A DNA stretch of 13,900 nucleotides. Origin: Phycisphaerales bacterium UBA6054. Its GTDB lineage: Bacteria; Planctomycetota; Phycisphaerae; Phycisphaerales; UBA1924. Positions 1 to 6,217 of the stretch are shown one piece after another. Under the pieces are notes generated by a model. That model did no database searches and was not told where the DNA came from. It worked only from the letters and a program-made list of their open reading frames with translations. Both the position numbers and the translations under genes were made by a program. Numbering within the stretch: the stretch's first letter is position 1; every line of letters starts with the position of its first letter. The stretch lies in the NCBI GenBank assembly GCA_002429045.1, contig DIYM01000067.1:1-13900 (forward strand), read 5' to 3'.

Positions 1-422
1 GGGCTCGGCCCGATCAGTTCCAGCACCACGCCCGAATCGGCGCCCGAAGCGTCGATCAGCCCGAGCCGGCTCCCCGCACGCGGACGCTTGGCCTTGACCA
101 GCACCACCCACCGCGGGCGACCGCCCGCCGCCCCGCGCTCCGGCTCCGGCTCCGGCGCGTCGTGGAGATACAGCCCGCCAGCCGCGCCGCCCGTCGACTC
201 GTTCACGCCCTCGAACCGGGCCGGGATCACCCGCGACCGGTTGAACACCAGCGTGTCGCCCGGATCCAGCAGCGTCGGCAGGTCACTGAACACGCGGTGC
301 TCGAGCCGATCCGGGTCCGATCTGGACACCACCAGCAACCGCGACGAATCGCGCGGCTCCACCGGGCGGGTCGCGATCAGCCCACGCGGCAGCTCGAAGT
401 CCAGGTCGTCCGTCCGCACCAT
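1..422 (-). CDS. queA: S-adenosylmethionine:tRNA ribosyltransferase-isomerase QueA, N-terminal part (cut by left edge)
   Basis: Reading the minus strand from an ATG at 422-420 gives 140 codons open to the window edge. The protein starts MVRTDDLDFELPRGLIATRP, followed by EPRDSSRLLVVSR, then EHRVFSDLPTLLDPGDTLVFNRSRVIPARF at about residues 43-72. This is the QueA N-terminal signature (DFDYELP, RDxSRLL, HxxFxDLxxLLxPGDLLVFNxTRVIPAR). QueA transfers and isomerises the ribosyl group of SAM onto preQ1 at the wobble base of GUN-decoding tRNAs, giving epoxyqueuosine, in the cytoplasm. About 140 of the usual 340-360 residues are present, ending in the RWVVLVKAKRPRAGSRL region. The linker at about residues 78-98 is rich in Gly, Ala, Pro and Glu. 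No clear Shine-Dalgarno precedes the ATG, but no other in-frame start lies nearby. It is divergent from the small gene at 584, with about 160 bp between them. Confidence 0.93.
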   Translation of the reverse strand, partial: MVRTDDLDFELPRGLIATRPVEPRDSSRLLVVSRSDPDRLEHRVFSDLPTLLDPGDTLVFNRSRVIPARFEGVNESTGGAAGGLYLHDAPEPEPERGAAGGRPRWVVLVKAKRPRAGSRLGLIDASGADSGVVLELIGPS

Positions 423-583
423 GCCACACCGTAGGTGTCGCCCGCACGCAACAACCGGCACAGACCGAACCCGCCCGGCACAACAAACCCAACGCTGCCC
501 GCCGGTTCCGGCACGCGGCACACGAGATTCCCGGACCGCGCGCGCCGCACACCGATCGGCCCGCCGCCTGCAACGCCCAAGGC

Positions 584-955
584 GTGGAGACGCGACCGAC
601 CAACCCGGACACCCGATGGGCGCCCTTCGGCGCATCGGTCGCCCCGCCCGGCGCCGTGGTCTTCCACCGCTACCTGCAGCAACTCAACAACGAGCACCGG
701 ATCGAGCCGCCCCGCGAGCCCGGGCCCGCGGAGCGTTGCCCGTGCCCGCCGTTCCGACGCACCATCGCAGATACCTTCGAGCGGTCCGGTCCTGCGCCCG
801 GATCGAGCGCACATCCCGACGCGCCGAGCATCGGCGGCCCCGCACTCGGGCAAACCCCGCCCGTCAAACCCGAGCCCCAAGCCCGAGCCGTGACGGAGAT
901 CGTCTTCCAGCAGCGCACCCCGATCACGGGCCGCCTGATCGACATCCTGGCCTGA
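584..955 (+). CDS. Small hypothetical protein, unknown function
   Basis: This is an open frame of 123 codons with a GTG start and TGA stop. I do not recognise the protein. Support for coding is the codon pattern: third positions in this frame are overwhelmingly G or C, as in the secure genes nearby, while the other long frames over the same bases lack this bias. The N-terminal half contains a helical-looking segment (VVFHRYLQQLNNEH, about residues 25-38). The middle is Pro-rich and looks disordered. The end is a compact segment (EIVFQQRTPITGRLIDILA). There is no signal peptide or membrane segment. GTG at 584 is the first start in the frame, and only a weak AAGG lies just upstream, so the start is uncertain. 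It is divergent from queA and sits about 100 bp before the next plus-strand gene. Confidence 0.5.
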   Translation: METRPTNPDTRWAPFGASVAPPGAVVFHRYLQQLNNEHRIEPPREPGPAERCPCPPFRRTIADTFERSGPAPGSSAHPDAPSIGGPALGQTPPVKPEPQARAVTEIVFQQRTPITGRLIDILA

Positions 956-1052
956 CGCGATCGGTCACGCCAACGCGCTGCGCCACCCCCACGATCACGC
1001 TACCATACATCCGACGAACACGCCCGATTCTCGCGGCGTGGGGAGGGTGTCT

Positions 1053-1523
1053 GTGCCGAGACCGATCGATCCCGTCCGCCAAACCGCCGCCGCCCTCGCC
1101 CACGCGGGGCTGGCGGGCATGATCGCGGGGAGCCTGCTGATCCCCAACGCGGGCTGCCAGCTCCGCAAGCGCCTGCCCTGGGTGTCCACCGAGAGCATCG
1201 TCGCGTCCGATCCGACGCTCCCGCCCCTCGCGCTCGAGCAGACCAACGACCTCCATGTCGTCGCGTTCCGCGCGCCCTCGGGCGGGTGGTCGATCTCCAT
1301 CGACCGGTCCGAGCTGGCCCCCGACGCCACGCGTCTGTACGTCACGATCCGACGCCCCGACCCGGCGTTCAGCCACACCCAGGCGCTCGTCGATCTTCAC
1401 GCCCTCAGCAACGTGCCAAGCGAACAGCCCGTCGAGCTCGTCGCCCGCGTGCTCGATCACGACGCGAACCCCAAGGACCGTGTCTACGCCCGCGTGGAAC
1501 CCGCCGAGTCACTCGGCGGGTAG
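1053..1523 (+). CDS. Small exported or lipoprotein-like hypothetical protein
   Basis: The frame encodes 156 residues from GTG at 1053. That start is preferred over GTG at 1038 because GGGAGG at 1041-1046 lies 6 nt before it. Residues about 12-34 form a hydrophobic stretch (AAALAHAGLAGMIAGSLLIP) ending in NAGC with Cys35. This resembles a lipoprotein signal peptide, although Asn at -3 is not a classical lipobox residue. The mature part has alternating beta-like segments (LHVVAFRAPSGGWSISIDRS, ATRLYVTIRRPD, PVELVARVLDHD) and no motif I can name. Third-position GC is high, supporting coding. It ends 20 bp before dprA, so the two are probably co-transcribed, but no functional link is evident. Confidence 0.7.
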   Translation: MPRPIDPVRQTAAALAHAGLAGMIAGSLLIPNAGCQLRKRLPWVSTESIVASDPTLPPLALEQTNDLHVVAFRAPSGGWSISIDRSELAPDATRLYVTIRRPDPAFSHTQALVDLHALSNVPSEQPVELVARVLDHDANPKDRVYARVEPAESLGG

Positions 1524-1543
1524 CCCATCCCCCGAACACCCCC

Positions 1544-2716
1544 GTGCACACCCCCGAATCCATCACCCCGGAAGCCAGAGCCCTGCTCGCGCTCACGCTG
1601 GCGAAAGGCATGGGCCCCGTCCGGATCGCCCGCGTGCTCGGCGCGTTCGGCTCGTTCGAACGCGTGCTGCGCGCCTCCCCCGACGAACTCGCCCGCGTGC
1701 CGGGCATGGGCACCAAGACCGCACGCAGCCTCATCGCGTCGCTCAAGCACGCCGACGATGCGGTCCGGCGCGAGCTCGACGCGATCCACGACGCTTGCGC
1801 TTCGGTCGTCACCATCAGCGACCCCGAGTACCCCCCGCTGCTCAAGGCCATCCCCGCGGCACCGCCGATCCTCATGGTCCGGGGCACGCTGGAGCCGCAC
1901 GCCCGCGACACATACACCGTCTCCATCGTGGGATCTCGCAAGTCGACGCACTACGGCATCGAACAAGCCGGACGCTTCGCGTCCTCGCTGGCTCGATCGG
2001 GCATGACGCTCGTCTCGGGCGGCGCCCGGGGTATCGACACCGCCGCACACAGGGGCGCGATCGACGGGGGCGGGCGCACGATCGCGGTGCTCGGGTGCGG
2101 CATCGCCAGGTCCTACCCGCCAGAGAACACCGAACTTTTCGATCGCATCGCCGAAGGCAACGGCGCGGTTGTCTCCGAACTGCCCGCCCAGACCGGGCCC
2201 AACGCCGAGAACTTCCCCGCCCGCAACCGCATCATCTCGGGGCTCTCGCTCGGGGTCGTGGTCATCGAGGCCGGCCGCAAGAGCGGCGCACTGATCACCG
2301 CCCGCCATGCGGTCGAGGACCACGGGCGGGAGGTCATGGGCCTGCCCGGGCGCGTCGACTCCCCCGCCAGCGACGGGACCCACGACCTGCTCAGGCAGGG
2401 AGCCCACCTCGTGACCGATCCCGGGGACGTGGTCGAGATCCTGGAAACCCACGCCCGCCACCTCCACGCGGGCGCCCACGCCGCGATCGCGACCGACCCC
2501 GCACGCCCGGACCGGTCCGAGCCCGACCCCAAGCCGATCGGCGATGTGTCCGACACCCAGCGGGCCATCCTGGAAGCGATCGAGCAACCTCGCACCCCGG
2601 ACCAGATCGCCGAAGACACCGGGCTGGACGCCGGCACGCTCCGCGCCGAACTGACCATGCTCGAGATCGCCGGGCGGATCCGCAGGGCGGGTTCTCGCTT
2701 CGAGCGTGCCCGATAA
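1544..2716 (+). CDS. dprA: DNA-processing protein DprA (DNA uptake / RecA loading)
   Basis: The predicted product is 390 aa from GTG at 1544. DprA binds incoming single-stranded DNA in the cytoplasm and loads RecA during natural transformation. Domain order matches the family. Residues about 10-85 are a helix-hairpin-helix/SAM-like N-terminus (AKGMGPVRIARVLGAFGSF, LARVPGMGTKTA). Residues about 90-300 are the Rossmann-type core with the expected motifs: VGSRKSTHYG (129-138), SGGARGIDTAAHRGA (158-172), TIAVLGCGI...YPPEN (179-195), SELP (211-214), FPARNRIISGLS (224-235), VVVIEAGRKSGALITA (238-253), GREVMGLPGRVDSPASDGT (261-279) and LLRQGAHLV (282-290). Residues about 335-385 are a C-terminal winged-helix (DML1-like) domain. 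The start gives a normal family N-terminus; the open frame continues upstream through the previous gene but is not needed. No good Shine-Dalgarno is visible, so translation may be coupled to the gene ending 20 bp upstream. Confidence 0.96.
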   Translation: MHTPESITPEARALLALTLAKGMGPVRIARVLGAFGSFERVLRASPDELARVPGMGTKTARSLIASLKHADDAVRRELDAIHDACASVVTISDPEYPPLLKAIPAAPPILMVRGTLEPHARDTYTVSIVGSRKSTHYGIEQAGRFASSLARSGMTLVSGGARGIDTAAHRGAIDGGGRTIAVLGCGIARSYPPENTELFDRIAEGNGAVVSELPAQTGPNAENFPARNRIISGLSLGVVVIEAGRKSGALITARHAVEDHGREVMGLPGRVDSPASDGTHDLLRQGAHLVTDPGDVVEILETHARHLHAGAHAAIATDPARPDRSEPDPKPIGDVSDTQRAILEAIEQPRTPDQIAEDTGLDAGTLRAELTMLEIAGRIRRAGSRFERAR

Positions 2717-2838
2717 CCCCTCCCTCCCGCGCCCACCGGCAGATCATGCGCGGCGACCCCAAAAAACCGATCAATGCCCAAACACCAAGCAGCGGCGTTC
2801 TAGTCGGTTGATATTCGGTAGCTTGGGGCTAAAAACGG

Positions 2839-2867
2839 TTGCCGGATGGGTCGTGATAGGCTATCTT
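2839..2867 (+). promoter_or_regulatory. Candidate sigma70-type promoter for the ORF-lexA unit
   Basis: TTGCCG (2839-2844) and TATCTT (2862-2867) are separated by 17 bp, each matching 4 of 6 consensus positions. They lie in the only AT-rich stretch between dprA and lexA. A second, overlapping possibility is TTGATA (2808-2813) with TAAAAA (2830-2835), spaced 16 bp. Either would give a leader of about 180-225 nt before the ORF at 3061. The call rests on motif match only. Confidence 0.35.
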
Positions 2868-2879
2868 GTACCGAACAAG
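2865..2879. promoter_or_regulatory. Inverted repeat overlapping the -10 region, candidate operator
   Basis: CTTGT-ACCGA-ACAAG is a perfect 5-bp inverted repeat with a 5-bp spacer. It overlaps the last bases of the candidate -10 element, which is a typical position for a repressor site. LexA usually controls its own gene, so LexA is the natural candidate ligand, but the sequence is not one of the well-known LexA boxes (CTG-N10-CAG or GAAC-N4-GTTC). A looser GAACA/TGTTC pair (2873-2877 and 2894-2898) lies in the same place. Function is inferred from position. Confidence 0.35.
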
Positions 2880-3060
2880 TGAAGAAGAAGTCCTGTTCCT
2901 CGACAGCCGCCGTGCCCGATGAACCCCCTGCAAGCCGCTCGGTTCGGGATGCAGCATCCCTTCCGTCCCGGCGATGAGCGATCGGATTGCCCAGAGCATT
3001 CGGGCGCACACGTCCGGGCGGATCAGTTTGGACGGATCATTGGTGACACGGAGGCAGCAC

Positions 3061-3765
3061 ATGGCACGGATGCCGGACATCGTCAAACGGGCCCTCGGGG
3101 ATCGAACGGCGACGCGTTGTGAGGACACCCCGCTGGTGGTCATCGGGCCGGGAGGCCGGTTCGCTGGGGAGTATCGCGACGGGCCGAGCCGGACCCGTCT
3201 GACGCCCCGCGCCGCCGGGCTGCTGAGCCCATCGCTGGGACTGACACGCCGCGACGCCGATCTTCGGCAAGCCACGGCTCTCGAAGCCGCATCTCTCGAA
3301 GCCGGGGCATCCCCGGGAACACCCACGGGTCATGCGGGCACAGGGCACACCAACGCCCGAGCGGAGGCGCTCGGGCTCATCGTCACCTGCGAGCGCGGAC
3401 TGCTCGCCCAGGAAGAGCGCCTCGCCGGGCTGCACCGATCGCTCCGGCGGGCCAAGGCACTCACGCAAGCCCCGGCGAACCAGGCGGGCAACGCGTCGAT
3501 CCAACCACCCCGGACCCGCACCGCCGCGCCGTCCGGGCGGACGAACGGAAAGGTCACCCCCTATGAACCTGACACCCAAACAACTCAAGATCCTGCAACT
3601 CATCCGCGACTCGCGGATCCGGCGTGGCTATTCGCCGACGATGCAAGAACTGGCCGACGAGATCGGCGTCAGCAAGGTCACGGTCTTCGAGCACGTCGAA
3701 GCACTGATCAAAAAAGGCGCCCTCGTCCGCGAAGCGAACAAGGCACGCTCTTTGTCGATCGCTGA
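3061..3765 (+). CDS. Hypothetical protein upstream of and overlapping lexA
   Basis: The ATG at 3061 is preceded by GGAGG at 3050-3054 with 6 nt spacing, the best ribosome binding site in this region. The frame also opens upstream to ATG 2974, but that start has no such site. The predicted 234-aa protein begins MARMPDIVKRALGDRTATRC, then PLVVIGPGGRFAGEYRDGPS and a helical segment (ALGLIVTCERGLLAQEERLAG, ending RRAKALTQ). I recognise no family. Third positions favour G/C up to about 3560, supporting coding. Beyond that the frame overlaps the first 203 nt of lexA in another phase, and its codons lose the bias, so the last ~67 residues may be a run-on without independent function, or an upstream frameshift may hide the true stop. 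It is probably co-transcribed with lexA. Confidence 0.5.
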   Translation: MARMPDIVKRALGDRTATRCEDTPLVVIGPGGRFAGEYRDGPSRTRLTPRAAGLLSPSLGLTRRDADLRQATALEAASLEAGASPGTPTGHAGTGHTNARAEALGLIVTCERGLLAQEERLAGLHRSLRRAKALTQAPANQAGNASIQPPRTRTAAPSGRTNGKVTPYEPDTQTTQDPATHPRLADPAWLFADDARTGRRDRRQQGHGLRARRSTDQKRRPRPRSEQGTLFVDR

Positions 3766-4174
3766 GGGCGTTGCGGTCCCCGATGAAGACCGAGCCCTCA
3801 GGTTCCCGCTGGTCGGCAAGATCGCCGCGGGCTACCCGATCGAGCGGGTCGAGGACGCCGATCAGATCGACCTCGCCGAGTTCCTCGGCACCGACGATGA
3901 CGTCGGGAACACGTTCGCGCTGCAGGTCGAGGGCGAATCGATGCGCGACGAGGGCATCCTCGACGGCGACATGATCCTCCTCGAACGCGCCCAAGTCGCG
4001 GGCAACGGCGACCGCGTGGTCGCGTTGCTCGAGGACGGATCGACCACCCTCAAGACATTCTACAAGGAACCGGACCACATCCGGCTCCAGCCCGCCAACC
4101 CCGAGTTCGAGCCCATCCGCGTCAAGTTCTGCCAGATCCAGGGCATCGTGCGGGGCGTAGTTCGCCGGTACTAA
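3563..4174 (+). CDS. lexA: LexA repressor (SOS regulator, self-cleaving serine protease)
   Basis: The product is 203 aa, the normal family length. ATG at 3563 has a GGAAAGG ribosome binding site at 3547-3553. The N-terminal winged helix-turn-helix starts MNLTPKQLKILQLIRD and includes GYSPTMQELADEIGVSKVTV (about 22-41). The C-terminal S24 peptidase domain contains the Ala-Gly self-cleavage site in KIAAGYPI (Ala89-Gly90), the catalytic Ser126 in GESMRDEGI, GDMILLERA, and the catalytic Lys164 in TTLKTFYKE. LexA represses DNA-damage genes as a dimer and is inactivated by RecA-stimulated self-cleavage. All key residues are present. The recognition helix has EIGVSKVTVFEHVEAL, where better-known LexA proteins have a GLRSPNAAEEHLKAL-like segment, so DNA specificity may differ. 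It is followed by a hairpin terminator. Confidence 0.97.
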   Translation: MNLTPKQLKILQLIRDSRIRRGYSPTMQELADEIGVSKVTVFEHVEALIKKGALVREANKARSLSIAEGVAVPDEDRALRFPLVGKIAAGYPIERVEDADQIDLAEFLGTDDDVGNTFALQVEGESMRDEGILDGDMILLERAQVAGNGDRVVALLEDGSTTLKTFYKEPDHIRLQPANPEFEPIRVKFCQIQGIVRGVVRRY

Positions 4175-4208
4175 ACAACAAGAACCGCCTCTCCACCCAC
4201 CAACAGAA

Positions 4209-4260
4209 CCCCCCGCCGGACCGGATCGAGCCGATCAGTTCCGGCGGGGGTCTCTGCTTT
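4209..4260 (+). terminator. Hairpin terminator between lexA and the convergent PEP-CTERM gene
   Basis: An 11-bp perfect stem (CCCCCGCCGGA at 4210-4220 with TCCGGCGGGGG at 4240-4250) closes a 19-nt loop and is followed by a modest pyrimidine tract (TCTCTGCTTT). It lies 35 nt past the lexA stop. The gene on the opposite strand ends at 4288, so the same stem may serve both convergent transcripts. Confidence 0.7.
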
Positions 4261-4287
4261 GTGCGCCGCCGCGATCGAGCGAGACCG

Positions 4288-5076
4288 CTAACGACGGCGG
4301 CGAGCCCAGAAGGTCAGCGCTGTCAGCATCATGCACGCGGCCGAGGGTGTCGGCACGTAGCTGACGTTGTCCAGTGTCGCCTGAACGCCGCCGGCTGATC
4401 CAACCGGCTCTCCGTCGAAGAAGGACAACGAGTCATAGTCGCCCAACGATGGGTCCCACACCGGAGCGGTGTAGTCCCGGCTTGTCAGCACATCGCCAGT
4501 CGCCGCGTCGCGAATGCTGGCCGAGAACGAACCCAGTTCGGTGTCAACCGACAGCGAGACCGTGTACCAGGTGTCTTCCGTAAACGCGAATCCGGGCAGC
4601 AGCAGGTTCGCCGCCGGCCCTCCGAACTCTTGCGAAACGAACAGAAAGAAACGCCGGGTCTGCCACGCATAGACCACCGCCTGCGACTGGCGGTTGATGT
4701 CCTGGCCCGGGGCGGTCTGCTGGGTAAACCCCACCGCCATCGGCCAACTGCCGGATTGAGGCGTTGAATCGATCCGCATATCGACAGACATGTGGTGGAA
4801 CCGAGACGATCCGATGCTCGCGAACACACCGTTCGTCCCGGACGCACGGCCGGACTGGATCGCCCGTGTGGCGTTGCCGAACGCATCGATCGTGTCGATC
4901 ACCCGCATGGTCGGCCCGGCCGTCGGATTGTCAACCACGCGACCCTCGATGTCTTGCCACTGCCCCCCAGGGAACGAGCCCGCCGGGTACGACTCGAAGT
5001 CGTCGCTGATCGAAACTCCGGCCAAGGCGTGGCCCGTGAACAAGCACAGCGCCAGCGATGCTGATGTGCGTCTCAT
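4288..5076 (-). CDS. Secreted protein with PEP-CTERM-like sorting tail
   Basis: The start is ATG at 5076, preceded by AGGAGA 6 nt upstream; the frame is open 64 codons further but lacks a better start. The 262-aa product has a signal peptide (MRRTSASLALCLFTGHALA, likely cut after ALA at 17-19). The mature part begins with a DDFESYPAG segment, and the beta-rich middle (RFHHMSVDMRID, WYTVSLSVDT, GVQATLDNVSYV) is typical of concanavalin-A/LamG-like jelly-roll domains in secreted planctomycete proteins. The C-terminus is VPTPSAACMMLTALTFWARRRR: a Pro motif, a hydrophobic stretch and an Arg cluster, as in PEP-CTERM sorting signals, though the motif is VPTPS rather than the canonical PEP. Family knowledge suggests exosortase processing and export to the surface or matrix. 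The specific ligand or role is unknown. Paired repeats upstream are listed separately. Confidence 0.85.
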   Translation of the reverse strand: MRRTSASLALCLFTGHALAGVSISDDFESYPAGSFPGGQWQDIEGRVVDNPTAGPTMRVIDTIDAFGNATRAIQSGRASGTNGVFASIGSSRFHHMSVDMRIDSTPQSGSWPMAVGFTQQTAPGQDINRQSQAVVYAWQTRRFFLFVSQEFGGPAANLLLPGFAFTEDTWYTVSLSVDTELGSFSASIRDAATGDVLTSRDYTAPVWDPSLGDYDSLSFFDGEPVGSAGGVQATLDNVSYVPTPSAACMMLTALTFWARRRR

Positions 5077-5180
5077 GATGTCTCCTGTGGTGTTGGTCGG
5101 CGCGAAAACCTGCGTCTCCACTCCGGACTGCGCGCCTCCCTGGCCCGGATGACTCCAGATCCGGCTCGGCCGGGGTAGAG

Positions 5181-5210
5181 TTCCAGAAACAGTGTTTAAA
5201 TTTCCAGAAA
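5181..5210 (-). repeat. Tandem TTCCAGAAA repeat upstream of the PEP-CTERM gene
   Basis: TTCCAGAAA occurs twice, at 5181-5189 and 5202-5210, with starts 21 bp apart, which is two turns of B-DNA. On the transcribed strand both read TTTCTGGAA. They sit in an AT-rich island (GTTTAAATTT) in otherwise GC-rich DNA, about 105-135 bp upstream of the minus-strand start at 5076. This is the expected place for a transcription-factor site or promoter; no clear -35/-10 pair was identified. Confidence 0.5.
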
Positions 5211-5225
5211 TTGAGCCGCGTATCA

Positions 5226-5276
5226 GAGCCGGCACCGGGCAGCCAGCAAGAGCCGATCCCGCTGGCACCCCGGCTC
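5226..5276 (-). terminator. Possible hairpin terminator after ispD
   Basis: GAGCCGG (5226-5232) pairs with CCGGCTC (5270-5276), and inside it GCCAGC (5242-5247) pairs with GCTGGC (5261-5266), forming a nested hairpin 36 nt past the ispD stop. No strong T tract follows on the minus strand, so termination here is only plausible. Confidence 0.35.
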
Positions 5277-5311
5277 GGGTCTGGCCATCTGTTCAGGGAT
5301 GTCGCCTGGCC

Positions 5312-6124
5312 TCAGAACTTGTGCAGCGATGGACGGTCGGGCTTGCCACGCCAGCCGGTGATCTTTCGGATCATCTCCAGATCGATCGGGCGGGTCACTT
5401 TGATGTTCCGAGGGTCTCCCGGAACAGCCACGACCTGTTCTCCCAGACGCTCGACCAAACCAGCATCATCTGTGCTAGACAGGTCAGTCTGGGCATATGC
5501 CCGCTCGAACACCGACCTCGCAAACACCTGGGGTGTCTGAGCTAACGCGAGGTTCTGCCGATCCACCGTCTCGACGACCGCACGCCTCGACGGCGTATCC
5601 GCCTGCCCGAGGATGCCCGCCAAGGGATCGGCCTGGGTGTCCTCAACCGGATCCCCCAGCCGCTTCGCGGTCGAGTCCACCTCCACCACCGGAACCACCG
5701 CGTCGTGTTGGTTGGCGGCATCGAGCACCCGATCGATCACCTCGACCGGGCACGCCGGGCGGGCCCCGTCGTGCACGGCGATGTGGGTCGCCCGCTCGGG
5801 GACCGCTCCCAGGGCGCGGGCGACGGTCTCCCATCGCTGTGCCTTGCCGCCCGCGACCAACGTCGCGCCGAGCATCGAGAGCATGTCCGCGTGCCGGAGC
5901 TTGAACGAGTCCATCGCGTCGGGATCGTGCGGTCCGGCGACGATGACCGCGATCGTCTCGGGGCGTGTGTTGAAGAGCTCGACCGTCCGCTGGAGGACCG
6001 TCCGTCCGCCCAGGTCCTCGTCGAGCTTGCTGCGTACGCCCAGGGCCGGCCCGTTGTCGTATCCGGACTCCTGGTTGAAGCGGGCCGAACCGCCGGCCGC
6101 CGGGATGATCACCGCGAGTTGCAT
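5312..6124 (-). CDS. ispD: 2-C-methyl-D-erythritol 4-phosphate cytidylyltransferase IspD
   Basis: IspD joins CTP and MEP to form CDP-methylerythritol, the third step of the MEP isoprenoid pathway, in the cytoplasm. The 270-aa product starts MQLAVIIPAAGGSARF; ATG at 6124 puts the nucleotide-binding loop at residues 9-15, as in the family, so it is preferred over GTG at 6142. Further family motifs are Lys33 in RSKLDEDLGG, GGKAQRWETVARAL (92-105), AVHDGARP (116-123), VDSTAKRL with Lys154, QTPQVF (196-201) and TDDAGLVERLG...VPGDPRNIKVTRPIDL (218-249). It is longer than the usual ~230 aa because of an insert after the P-loop-like turn (about 17-32) and another at about 157-182. It lies between the haloperoxidase-like and PEP-CTERM genes on the same strand, but each is set apart by hairpins, so it may be a single-gene unit. 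Confidence 0.95.
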   Translation of the reverse strand: MQLAVIIPAAGGSARFNQESGYDNGPALGVRSKLDEDLGGRTVLQRTVELFNTRPETIAVIVAGPHDPDAMDSFKLRHADMLSMLGATLVAGGKAQRWETVARALGAVPERATHIAVHDGARPACPVEVIDRVLDAANQHDAVVPVVEVDSTAKRLGDPVEDTQADPLAGILGQADTPSRRAVVETVDRQNLALAQTPQVFARSVFERAYAQTDLSSTDDAGLVERLGEQVVAVPGDPRNIKVTRPIDLEMIRKITGWRGKPDRPSLHKF

Positions 6125-6167
6125 GCCCCAGCGTATGCGCACAACAGCCCGGGCTCCGCTGGATACG

Positions 6168-6193
6168 AAAAGGCCCCCGCGATCGCGGGGGCC
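6168..6193 (-). terminator. Rho-independent terminator of the haloperoxidase-like gene
   Basis: A 9-bp perfect GC stem (GGCCCCCGC at 6172-6180 with GCGGGGGCC at 6185-6193) with a GATC loop is followed on the minus strand by TTTT (from AAAA at 6168-6171). It lies 25 nt past the stop of the minus-strand gene ending at 6218. Confidence 0.88.
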
Positions 6194-6217
6194 CCGGGAG
6201 ATCCGGATCGGCTTTGC

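Larger units (their letters stand above)
2717..3060 (+). other. Intergenic regulatory region upstream of the lexA transcription unit
   Basis: This 344-bp stretch separates dprA from the ORF at 3061. Positions about 2800-2895 are clearly richer in A/T than the surroundings and hold the promoter candidates and the inverted repeat listed separately. No convincing terminator for dprA is seen. An open frame beginning with ATG at 2919 (67 codons) crosses the region but has no ribosome binding site and only mediocre codon bias, so it is not called as a gene. Confidence 0.5.

Noticed and set aside
88..1122. Long plus-strand ORF of 344 codons rich in Arg, Pro, Ser and Thr
   Set aside because: It is antisense to queA over its first third and lacks the third-position bias; the composition is that of a shadow frame.
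1255..2811. Plus-strand ORF of 518 codons overlapping dprA
   Set aside because: It is a shadow frame of dprA, extremely Arg/Pro rich, with no motif.
2919..3122. Possible 67-codon leader ORF upstream of lexA
   Set aside because: It has no ribosome binding site and only mediocre codon bias, and its end overlaps the better supported start at 3061. It could still be a leader peptide, but the evidence is too thin.
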